DNA from: Porphyromonadaceae bacterium UBA7180
GTDB taxonomy: Bacteria > Bacteroidota > Bacteroidia > Bacteroidales > Muribaculaceae
Reading direction: 5' to 3'
Assembly (NCBI GenBank): GCA_002491165.1
Contig: DKVK01000109.1
Span: forward strand, 1 to 12,427
Length of the DNA: 12,427 bases
Shown: piece after piece, positions 1 to 6,551 of the stretch
How the letters are laid out: every line of letters starts with the position of its first letter
Position numbering within the stretch: position 1 is the first letter of the stretch
Translations under genes and position numbers: made by a program
Notes under the pieces: model-generated
Told to the model about the DNA's origin: nothing
Database searches by the model: none
The model's input: only the letters and a program-made list of their open reading frames with translations

Positions 1-22
1 TCGCCGGGGCCCAAACCCATTT

Positions 23-53
23 ATCCATAAGCCGGTAGCTCCGGCTTATGGAT
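23..53. repeat. Perfect 13-bp inverted repeat (hairpin) upstream of the first fimbrillin gene
   Basis: The arms ATCCATAAGCCGG (23-35) and CCGGCTTATGGAT (41-53) are exact reverse complements around a 5-nt loop (TAGCT). No T-tract follows on either strand, so it is not a textbook intrinsic terminator. It could close an upstream gene outside the window, act as an attenuator or stability element in the leader of the fimbrillin operon, or be an operator. It ends 43 bp before the ATG. No convincing TAnnTTTG promoter is visible between it and the gene. Confidence 0.7.
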
Positions 54-96
54 GCAAATTACTACTATCCCCTTTATAAACAACTAATTTTTAGAC

Positions 97-2217
97 ATGA
101 AACCGAAATGCTTACATCTACTGGCCTCTGGAGCCGCCTTCACTGCCCTCGCGACCGTGCTCCCGCTCGGTCTGAGCTCTTGCAGTAACGATGACTTGGA
201 TTCTCCCGGCGCACGTTCCGCCTCCATGACGCTTACCGTAGCAAAAGGTGACATCGACAATACCCGCACGCAGTTGCGCGAAGAAAACGGCTCGCTCGTA
301 GCCTCATGGACTGCCGGCGAGAATCCCGACCGCCTGCTCGTGGCCGATGCCTCCGGCCGTCGGCTCGGTTACCTCACCCTGACCTCCATCGACCCGCAGG
401 ATGCCTCCGTAGCGACTTTCAACGGCAACCTTGACGGCCTTTCAGACGATGACACACAGCAACTGCGCCTATTCTACCTCGGCACAAAGGCCGACGCCAC
501 CACCGCCACGGCTCCGCTGACGCTCGGCTACGCCGACCAGCGCGGCACCATGGAGTCGCTCACCGACGCCGACCTGCTCACCGGCGAAGTCACCGCCACG
601 CTGCAAGGCTCCGTCATAGCGGCCAACGACCGCGCCGTGCTCGAAAGGAAAGTGGCCCACGCCCACTTCAAGCTCGACCTCCCGGTAGCCGCCACAGAGC
701 CGATGACCGTAACCATAACCGGCGATAACGTCAAGAACAGCATCGTGATGGAGAGCTTCAACGGCGACTTCCGGACCGCCGACGGCCCCATCACCGTGAC
801 CGCCACCGCCGCGGGCGACTTCTACATGACGGTTGTTCCGGCCGACGCCGTGACGCTGAATTTCACCACCTCGACAGGCGGCAAGAGCTACCGCGGCACG
901 CTGCCCTCGCGCAACTGGACCAACCAGGAATACGTGCGAGCCGGCGAAGATGACGGCGTAGCCATCACGATGACTGAATACAGCGACCCCTACGCCGAAT
1001 ACACCGGGGAAGACCCGCGCAACCCGCTCCACAAATTCGCCAAATACAACCTCACCCGCGAAGGCGACCAAACAAACTGGAGCAACGTCTTCGCCTCCTC
1101 CGAAACCGAAAACGGCGCCCTCTACCAATGGGGCCGTAATTACGGATATATCGATAATCAGGGAATTTACAAAAACTCTACCCTTCCCGACGGCAGTTCC
1201 TGGGGCTTAGGCACTGACTTCATCAACTTCGTGGATGCCATGGGAACCATCGACTATGAGGAAGCTGAAAACAAATATGGCATCTTTGATTATTACGTGT
1301 ACAACTCCACATTCAGCGCATATTATGGAGACGCTGCCATTACTACAGGCACAGGAATGCATACCAGTTCAGGCTTGAGATTTTACGATATGCCGAGAAT
1401 ATACACCGATGTTGAGACACTGAAAGCTAATCCGACCAAATATTTCATGGACGGACGCAACACGGGAGAAAAACTCCGCGGATATGGAAGTTACGCAGCC
1501 GGAATGGATGAAATGAACAACAATCCGGATTATTGGGTGACAACGTTCGGCGATGGTGGTACTACATGGACACAACGTGCCACTGCTTGCGGCTACGACA
1601 GCGGTAATCCGTGTCCTGAATACTGGAGAATGCCCACTGCAGAAGAGATGCGAGAAATAGCTCCCGAAGGAGCAGGTCTCGACAGCCAGAAAGGTTATCT
1701 CTCAAGTATGCTCAGCAACTATTCGGAGCTGCGTCAGACTAAAGATGGCGTAAGATATGCCATTCGCTGGATATACAACAGAAATGCAATCACCATAGAG
1801 GCTGTCGTGGTTGATGATTCCTATACCTCTTCATCACAAATTACATCTTTGTTCTGGGATCAGCACGCCTCGGATAAGGTAGTACGTCAATTCCCCTTCA
1901 CAGGAGTAATCAGACCATTCATTGGCAATTCGAGCGGAGCCATGCTTGACACTACCTGGATATGCCGCCCCTTACACAACGGACTCGCTGACATCGGCTT
2001 TTTCCCGTTGGGTTACTATGATTATTACACACTCATGGGGCCGGCAGACGGAAATTCATTCAATGAGGGTTTCGGTTGCTATTGGGTTGAAGACAAAGGT
2101 GTGGCTTTCAAATTCGCCACACGCGACATTGCCTCTTCTCTATCATACTCCTGTCTGCTGGTCGAAAGCGCAGAACCGGTTTACGCTTACGCCATCCGTC
2201 CGGTGATGGACCTCTAA
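97..2217 (+). CDS. Fimbrillin-family (Mfa-like) surface lipoprotein with FISUMP-like C-terminal adhesin domain
   Basis: A 706-residue predicted outer-surface lipoprotein. Residues 1-28 form a signal peptide with a lipobox LSSC and lipidated Cys29. Residues about 45-305 resemble Bacteroidales fimbrillin/Mfa-like proteins: a short beta-strand, an AKGD..NTRTQL segment, a W-x-x-G turn, then Thr/Ala-rich beta-sandwich sequence. From about residue 312 (HKFAKYNLT) the protein changes to a Tyr/Gly/Asn-rich module with YQWGR (343-347), CPEYWRMPTAEEM (506-518) and a terminal YAIRPVMDL, which matches the FISUMP-type pattern (CPxGWRxPTxxEW, then VRxV) found at the C-terminus of Bacteroidales adhesins and minor tip fimbrillins. 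Base composition falls from about 70% G+C before position ~1135 to about 40-47% after it, suggesting a replaced 3' module. It lies 27 bp before a paralogue and is probably co-transcribed with it. It could be a stand-alone adhesin rather than a polymerising pilin. The family call is from sequence pattern only. Confidence 0.82.
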   Translation: MKPKCLHLLASGAAFTALATVLPLGLSSCSNDDLDSPGARSASMTLTVAKGDIDNTRTQLREENGSLVASWTAGENPDRLLVADASGRRLGYLTLTSIDPQDASVATFNGNLDGLSDDDTQQLRLFYLGTKADATTATAPLTLGYADQRGTMESLTDADLLTGEVTATLQGSVIAANDRAVLERKVAHAHFKLDLPVAATEPMTVTITGDNVKNSIVMESFNGDFRTADGPITVTATAAGDFYMTVVPADAVTLNFTTSTGGKSYRGTLPSRNWTNQEYVRAGEDDGVAITMTEYSDPYAEYTGEDPRNPLHKFAKYNLTREGDQTNWSNVFASSETENGALYQWGRNYGYIDNQGIYKNSTLPDGSSWGLGTDFINFVDAMGTIDYEEAENKYGIFDYYVYNSTFSAYYGDAAITTGTGMHTSSGLRFYDMPRIYTDVETLKANPTKYFMDGRNTGEKLRGYGSYAAGMDEMNNNPDYWVTTFGDGGTTWTQRATACGYDSGNPCPEYWRMPTAEEMREIAPEGAGLDSQKGYLSSMLSNYSELRQTKDGVRYAIRWIYNRNAITIEAVVVDDSYTSSSQITSLFWDQHASDKVVRQFPFTGVIRPFIGNSSGAMLDTTWICRPLHNGLADIGFFPLGYYDYYTLMGPADGNSFNEGFGCYWVEDKGVAFKFATRDIASSLSYSCLLVESAEPVYAYAIRPVMDL

Positions 2218-2244
2218 ACTTGCTTACAAGCATTTGAATTATAC

Positions 2245-4110
2245 ATGATGAAACTTAAGAATTTCTTTTTCACGGGAGCGCTGGCGGCTGTGGCCGTCGG
2301 CCTCCCTTCTTGCTCTTCGGAGGACTTCGCCGGGCAGCAGACCCGCAAAGTCCCCATGACCGTCACCATAGCGAAGGGCGATGAAAACACGCGTGCACAA
2401 TTACTCCCCGACGGCGGCGACCTCAGTTGCGTTTGGCAATCCGGCGACGTGCTGACAGTGGCCACCGGCGGCAAAGCTATCGGTACCCTCAGATGCAAAC
2501 TTCCCGAAGGGGAAACCGCCGCCACCACCACTTTCAGCGGCGAAGTGGAAATAGCCGGCGACGGAGAGCGGGAGTTCTCCTTCTTCTACTTCGGGAAGGA
2601 AATCCCGGCGGCAGACGGCGAGACCCGCGAGTTCTCGTTGGCGCAGCAGGAAGGCACCCTCGCCTCGCTCAACGGCAAGGATTTCCTTTCGGCGACAAAA
2701 GCCGTGACCGTCAACGAAGAGAATGTCATAGCCGAGACCGTGGCAATGGAGCGCCACACCACCTTCGGCCGCTTCCACCTCTCGCTCCCTGACGGCGTGG
2801 CCTATAACGGCGAGGCCATAACCGTCACCGGCACGAAGGTTCCCACCATGGCCACGGTGACTATGGCCAACGCGGTCACCTTCAGCGGCGCCGGCAGCAT
2901 AGTGACACACGCCGACACCAACGGCGACTTCTACCTCACCATGCTCCCCAACCCGAAGGAGGGTATGACCACCGACCTGACTTTCTCCACCGAGATTGAC
3001 GGCACTACGTATACCGCCACTCTCGGCGACCACACATGGAAAGCCGGCGAATACGTCCGCACCGACAACGGCGACGGCACCTACGGCGGCGTTGCCGTAG
3101 GGTTTACACCGGCGCAAGGGGGTGGCGACGAGGATCTCACCGGACCCGTCTTCGAGGTCAACGGCAAGAAGTTCCGCTTCCTCAAAGCCAACCTGGCCTA
3201 CAACGTGGACAACAAAGAGTGGTACCTGCTCGACGAGCAGTGGTCGTTCCTCTGCAAGAAAGGGTGGGCTTACGCCAACGGCTCGTATTATGGACCTAAG
3301 GAGTCGGACATCGACCTCTTCGGCTTCGGCTGCACCGGCCTGTTCTTCTCCTATTATAACAGCGTGCTGCACACCCCGACACAGTTCGACGAGCAAATCA
3401 ACGCGCCGGAATACTTCATCCAGAAGACCCTCTACGCCGGGCAGAGCATAAACGGCACACAGCAGGGCTATTATTACCCGACGCAGAACGCCACCTGCAA
3501 CGAAGGCTACACCGGCAGCAACCTTCAGCCCCACGGCATCCAGGACTTCACGATGGACTGGGGAACGGCCTACGGGCTGCAATCCGGCAACGGAGGCCAT
3601 TACTACACGTTGCTCTCGGACGAATGGTCGGCGTTGCAGCAGAAATACTTCATGTGCGGCGCCACCATCACCGACATCGCCAACCCCAACAACGGCAACA
3701 AGAAGGGACTGTACGGCTGTATGCTGCTCAACGTCACCAACAAAGCGGAGGCCACAGCGCTGCTCAAGCAATACGGCGCCACGGTAAGCTCCTCGCTGAG
3801 CGACAACCTCAGCTTCACCGGCACCAACTACCAGTATTTCAACTATGACTACGTGAAGCTGACGCAGGCACAGTTCAAGGAACTGGAGAAAGCCGGCGCC
3901 GTGGTCTTCCTCCCCGAAGCCGGGCACACCGCCGTATCGACATCTTATACCAAAACCGACGGCTACTACTGGACGGCGACGGCCGGACAGGCTTACACAG
4001 CCACCTTATTCCGTTTCGACGGCAACTCCTCGACCAAGGTCTTCAACCTCAACTCCCAGTCGTCGCGCATGTTCGGCTGCGCCGTGCGCCTCGTCAAAGA
4101 GGTGAAATAA
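2245..4110 (+). CDS. Fimbrillin-family (Mfa-like) surface lipoprotein, tandem paralogue with a different C-terminal module
   Basis: A 621-residue lipoprotein. The signal peptide ends in a lipobox LPSC with Cys23, followed by an acidic SSEDF stretch typical of surface-exposed Bacteroidetes lipoproteins. Residues about 33-290 repeat the fimbrillin-like N-terminal plan of the upstream gene (MTVTIAKGDENTRAQL against MTLTVAKGDIDNTRTQL). Residues about 300-621 form a second adhesin-type domain: FEVNGKKFRFLKANLAY (the usual position of 'FSKGNLQY' in these proteins), DLFGFGCTG, LLSDEWSAL, AGAVVFLPEAG, GYYWTATAGQ and a terminal FGCAVRLVKE. Six cysteines lie in this C-terminal domain, so disulfides are possible. 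A second ATG follows directly at 2248; either start leaves the signal peptide intact. G+C is fairly even along the gene, unlike its neighbour. Likely role: surface adhesion or pilus tip; the partner is unknown. No usher or anchor homologue is visible nearby. Confidence 0.82.
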   Translation: MMKLKNFFFTGALAAVAVGLPSCSSEDFAGQQTRKVPMTVTIAKGDENTRAQLLPDGGDLSCVWQSGDVLTVATGGKAIGTLRCKLPEGETAATTTFSGEVEIAGDGEREFSFFYFGKEIPAADGETREFSLAQQEGTLASLNGKDFLSATKAVTVNEENVIAETVAMERHTTFGRFHLSLPDGVAYNGEAITVTGTKVPTMATVTMANAVTFSGAGSIVTHADTNGDFYLTMLPNPKEGMTTDLTFSTEIDGTTYTATLGDHTWKAGEYVRTDNGDGTYGGVAVGFTPAQGGGDEDLTGPVFEVNGKKFRFLKANLAYNVDNKEWYLLDEQWSFLCKKGWAYANGSYYGPKESDIDLFGFGCTGLFFSYYNSVLHTPTQFDEQINAPEYFIQKTLYAGQSINGTQQGYYYPTQNATCNEGYTGSNLQPHGIQDFTMDWGTAYGLQSGNGGHYYTLLSDEWSALQQKYFMCGATITDIANPNNGNKKGLYGCMLLNVTNKAEATALLKQYGATVSSSLSDNLSFTGTNYQYFNYDYVKLTQAQFKELEKAGAVVFLPEAGHTAVSTSYTKTDGYYWTATAGQAYTATLFRFDGNSSTKVFNLNSQSSRMFGCAVRLVKEVK

Positions 4111-4150
4111 CGGCCTCCGGAACCGGCAGTTTTCAAACCGGTAGATTTGA

Positions 4151-4215
4151 TTCCCGAATAAGTGTCCGAATTTACATTTAATTCGGACACTTTACATTTT
4201 TTACACTTTCGGGAA
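4151..4215 (+). terminator. Intrinsic terminator of the fimbrillin operon, with a nested outer inverted repeat
   Basis: A perfect 13-bp stem AAGTGTCCGAATT (4160-4172) / AATTCGGACACTT (4180-4192) with a 7-nt loop is followed by TTTACA and a run of six T (4197-4202). This fits a rho-independent terminator for the upstream gene pair. Around it is a second perfect 8-bp inverted repeat, TTCCCGAA (4151-4158) / TTCGGGAA (4208-4215), which could form an extended two-tier stem. The 4111-4150 stretch before it holds only a weak 14-bp direct repeat (4121-4134 and 4136-4149). Confidence 0.8.
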
Positions 4216-4300
4216 ACAATTTTTGCTGCAATCGTCGTTATATAAGCGGATGCCAACACTATGACACTCTGATGAAGATAACCCAAACTACAATCTTAAA

Positions 4301-5344
4301 ATGGCAAAAATAACCGAAACGCACAAAAGCATGGCCCACGGCATCCTGCTCATAGCCCTGTTTGCGTGTGCCGCTTTCTACATCGGAGAAATCCAGTTCC
4401 TTAAGGATATCTCCTTCTCCCCGATGATTATCGGAATCATTTTAGGTATGCTTTACGCCAACTCGCTGCGCAACAACCTTCCCGAGACGTGGGTGCCCGG
4501 CATACAGTTCTGCTCCAAGAAGCTGTTGCGCCTCGGCATCATCCTCTACGGCTTCCGCCTGACGCTCACGGACATCTTCGAGGTGGGGGTCTCGGCCATC
4601 GTCATCGACGCCATCGTGGTGACCGTCACCATCTTAGGCGGCGTGTGGATAGGGCGGATGCTGAAGATGGACAAGGAAACGGCGCTGCTGACGTCGGTTG
4701 GCAGCGGCATCTGCGGCGCTGCGGCCGTGCTCGGCGCTGAAAGCACCATCCGCACACAGCCCTACAAGACGGCAGTGGCCGTGGCTACCGTAGTGATTTT
4801 CGGTACCATATCAATGTTCCTTTACCCGATACTCTACAACTCCGGAATGCTCGGACTCTCGCCGCAGGAGATGGGTATCTACACCGGATCGACGCTCCAT
4901 GAGGTTGCGCACGCCGTTGGCGCCGGCAACGCTATGGGCGAACAGGTGGGCGGCGTGTCGGTCTTCGTGAAGATGATACGCGTGATGCTCCTCGTGCCGG
5001 TTCTCCTGGTGCTCGCTGTCTGGGCAGCGCGCCGCGTCAAGACGGCCGGAGTCGAGGGCGGAGAGGCCAAAGGTAAGATCGCAATCCCCTGGTTCGCAAT
5101 CCTCTTCCTGGTGGTCATCTGCTTCAATTCGCTCAACCTGCTTCCGGAGGTGTTCGTGGACGCCATCAACTACTTCGACACCTTCCTGCTGACCATGGCC
5201 ATGGCGGCACTCGGCGCCGAGACGAGCATCGAGAAGTTCAAGAAAGCCGGTGCCAAGCCCTTCATCCTGGCGCTCGTGCTCGACGTGTGGCTCATAGGCG
5301 GCGGCTACCTGCTGGCCCGCTACCTCGCCCCTGCAATGCTCTAA
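4301..5344 (+). CDS. YeiH-family putative sulfate exporter / UPF0324 membrane protein
   Basis: A 347-residue polytopic inner-membrane protein, full length for the UPF0324 (YeiH, Cons_hypoth698) family. About ten hydrophobic segments are visible, for example near residues 13-30, 40-55, 96-118, 158-180, 226-242, 263-275, 295-308 and 320-340. Family-type motifs are GSGICGAAAV (134-143), PYKTAVAVATVVIFG (154-168) and HEVAHAVGAG (200-209). Many family members are annotated as putative sulfate exporters, mostly by genome context; the true substrate is unsettled. The start at 4301 follows an A-rich leader as is usual in Bacteroidetes; Met11 is an alternative. It stands alone between two terminators, so it is probably monocistronic. 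No LysR-type regulator lies next to it, and I could not find a convincing promoter in 4216-4300. Confidence 0.9.
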   Translation: MAKITETHKSMAHGILLIALFACAAFYIGEIQFLKDISFSPMIIGIILGMLYANSLRNNLPETWVPGIQFCSKKLLRLGIILYGFRLTLTDIFEVGVSAIVIDAIVVTVTILGGVWIGRMLKMDKETALLTSVGSGICGAAAVLGAESTIRTQPYKTAVAVATVVIFGTISMFLYPILYNSGMLGLSPQEMGIYTGSTLHEVAHAVGAGNAMGEQVGGVSVFVKMIRVMLLVPVLLVLAVWAARRVKTAGVEGGEAKGKIAIPWFAILFLVVICFNSLNLLPEVFVDAINYFDTFLLTMAMAALGAETSIEKFKKAGAKPFILALVLDVWLIGGGYLLARYLAPAML

Positions 5345-5368
5345 GCCACCATAAACCGACTGAAACCA

Positions 5369-5411
5369 CCTCCGGCAGCGCTAAAAATTGCGCTTCGCCG
5401 GAGGCGTTTTT
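5369..5411 (+). terminator. Rho-independent terminator after the YeiH-family gene
   Basis: The outer stem CCTCCGGC (5369-5376) pairs with GCCGGAGG (5397-5404). An inner stem AGCGC (5377-5381) pairs with GCGCT (5390-5394), leaving a TC bulge and an AT-rich loop. A TTTTT run at 5407-5411 follows. It lies 25 bp after the stop codon and fits a strong intrinsic terminator. Confidence 0.9.
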
Positions 5412-5415
5412 GTCT

Positions 5416-5606
5416 AAGTTGTTTAAACTTATTTCTTTGTTAAGATTCCGTCAGGTTTTCGAGCGGATTTTCAGTCCTTAAGAGGGCGCGATGCGGGCAT
5501 CGCAACCGATGAAGGAGTGGAAATACGCCGAAAAGATGACGGAAGATTGACAAAGAGAATTAACTAAACTTTATGGCTAAAATTCGCAAATACGTTTAAA
5601 CAACTT
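5416..5606. repeat. Palindromic intergenic element: 123-nt imperfect hairpin inside 13-bp inverted repeats
   Basis: This fills most of the 311-bp gap between the transporter gene and folD. Its ends, AAGTTGTTTAAAC (5416-5428) and GTTTAAACAACTT (5594-5606), are perfect inverted repeats. Inside, 5434-5556 folds as one long imperfect hairpin: TCTTTGT/ACAAAGA, TTCCGTCA (5446-5453)/TGACGGAA (5537-5544), TTTTCG (5456-5461)/CGAAAA (5529-5534), GCG/CGC, ATTTTCA (5467-5473)/TGGAAAT (5518-5524, one G-T pair), TCCTT (5475-5479)/AAGGA (5512-5516), and a perfect tip GCGATGC (5488-5494)/GCATCGC (5497-5503). Mismatches are small and mostly symmetric. No plausible gene lies in it. It may be a MITE or ERIC-like dispersed repeat, or a structured RNA or leader; which one cannot be decided from one copy. 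Confidence 0.75.
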
Positions 5607-5635
5607 CGTCGTGTGGATTTTATTTTGTAACTTTG
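5605..5635 (+). promoter_or_regulatory. Bacteroidetes-type promoter for the folD operon
   Basis: A -7 box TAACTTTG (5628-5635) matches the Bacteroidetes consensus TAnnTTTG exactly. A near match to the -33 element, TTCG for TTTG, lies at 5605-5608 with a 19-bp spacer. The predicted transcription start near 5640 leaves a short leader of roughly 15 nt before the folD ATG. The -33 element overlaps the right end of the palindromic element (5594-5606), so that element could influence this promoter. Confidence 0.75.
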
Positions 5636-5655
5636 CAGTCTAAATCCATACCATC

Positions 5656-6534
5656 ATGAAGATAATCGACGGAAAAGCAACATCAGCGGCCATCAAGGCC
5701 GAAATAGCCGCCGAAGTGGCCGAAATGACCGGCCGCGGCGAAAGAGCCCCTTTCCTGGCCGCCATCCTCGTGGGCCACGACGGCGGCAGCGAGACTTATA
5801 TGGCCAACAAGGTGAAAGCATGCGAGGCCTGCGGCTTCGGAAGTTCTCTCATACGCTTTGACGAGGATGTGACCGAAGAACGCCTCCTCGCCGAGATAGA
5901 CCGCCTCAACAAGGACCCCGAAGTGGACGGCTTCATAGTGCAGCTGCCCCTGCCGCGCCACATCGACGAGCAGAAGGTGATCGAAGCTATCGACCCGCGC
6001 AAGGACGTGGACGGTTTCCACCCCATCAACGTCGGCCGCCTTTCCATAGGGCTCCCCTGCTTCCGTTCCGCCACCCCGGCCGGCATCCTCGAGCTGCTGG
6101 ATCGCTACGGAATCGAGACCAAGGGTAAACACGCCGTGGTGCTCGGCCGCAGCAACATCGTGGGAAAACCCGTGGCAGCCATGCTCATGCAGAAGGCACA
6201 GCCGGGCGACTGCACCGTCACCGTATGCCACTCTTCCACCAAAAACCTCAAGGAGATAGCCGCCGGCGCCGACATCCTCATTGCCGCGCTCGGGCGTCCC
6301 GGCTTCGTTACCGAAGATATGGTGAAACCCGGCGCCGTCATCATCGATGTGGGCACCACGCTCGTGGACGACCCCACGCGCAAGAGCGGCAAACGCCTCA
6401 GCGGTGACGTGGATTTCGACCATGTGGCCGAAAAATGCTCTTACATCACCCCGGTGCCCGGCGGCGTGGGACCCATGACCATCGCCATGCTCATGAAGAA
6501 CACCCTGCTGGCACGCAACGGCAAAATTTACTAA
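5656..6534 (+). CDS. folD: Bifunctional methylenetetrahydrofolate dehydrogenase / methenyltetrahydrofolate cyclohydrolase
   Basis: A cytosolic enzyme that interconverts 5,10-methylene-, 5,10-methenyl- and 10-formyl-tetrahydrofolate, feeding purine synthesis and initiator-tRNA formylation. The 292 residues match the usual family length. The catalytic-site motif YMANK gives Tyr48 and Lys52 (YxxxK). QLPLP (96-100) and KDVDGFHP (116-123) form the substrate site. GRSNIVGKP (164-172) is the Rossmann cofactor loop, and PVPGGVGPMT (266-275) is the C-terminal signature. All expected residues are present, so the enzyme should be active. The ATG lies about 20 bp after a good TAACTTTG promoter box. It is the first gene of a likely four-gene operon; the next gene starts 17 bp after its stop. 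Codon use is strongly G+C-rich. Confidence 0.97.
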   Translation: MKIIDGKATSAAIKAEIAAEVAEMTGRGERAPFLAAILVGHDGGSETYMANKVKACEACGFGSSLIRFDEDVTEERLLAEIDRLNKDPEVDGFIVQLPLPRHIDEQKVIEAIDPRKDVDGFHPINVGRLSIGLPCFRSATPAGILELLDRYGIETKGKHAVVLGRSNIVGKPVAAMLMQKAQPGDCTVTVCHSSTKNLKEIAAGADILIAALGRPGFVTEDMVKPGAVIIDVGTTLVDDPTRKSGKRLSGDVDFDHVAEKCSYITPVPGGVGPMTIAMLMKNTLLARNGKIY

Positions 6535-6551
6535 ACATCCCCGTAAGAATC

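Noticed and set aside
469..1128. Reverse-strand open frame of 219 codons in the first fimbrillin gene
   Set aside because: It is a shadow of the G+C-rich first half of the gene; it stops where composition changes and encodes a Gly/Val/His-rich sequence without motifs.
2401..3927. Long open frame of 508 codons on the reverse strand across the second fimbrillin gene
   Set aside because: It is opposite a well-supported lipoprotein gene. Its translation is low-complexity Val/Gly/Glu/His-rich, as expected from reading G+C-rich third positions backwards, and it has no recognisable motif.
4121..4149. Direct repeat AACCGGCAGTTTTC / AACCGGTAGATTTG after the second fimbrillin gene
   Set aside because: Only two imperfect copies in a short intergenic stretch; compatible with chance and not clearly a recombination or attachment site.
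4221..4250. Possible promoter for the YeiH-family gene (TTTG at 4222-4225 and TAAGCGGA at 4243-4250)
   Set aside because: The second element does not match TAnnTTTG and the spacing is short, so no promoter is called.
5683..6423. Reverse-strand open frame of 246 codons opposite folD
   Set aside because: folD is complete with all motifs on the forward strand; the reverse frame is a composition artefact.
6435..6551. Upstream in-frame start for the CapA-like gene inside folD
   Set aside because: It would add 39 His/Arg-rich residues read from folD in another frame and bury the signal peptide that begins at 6552.
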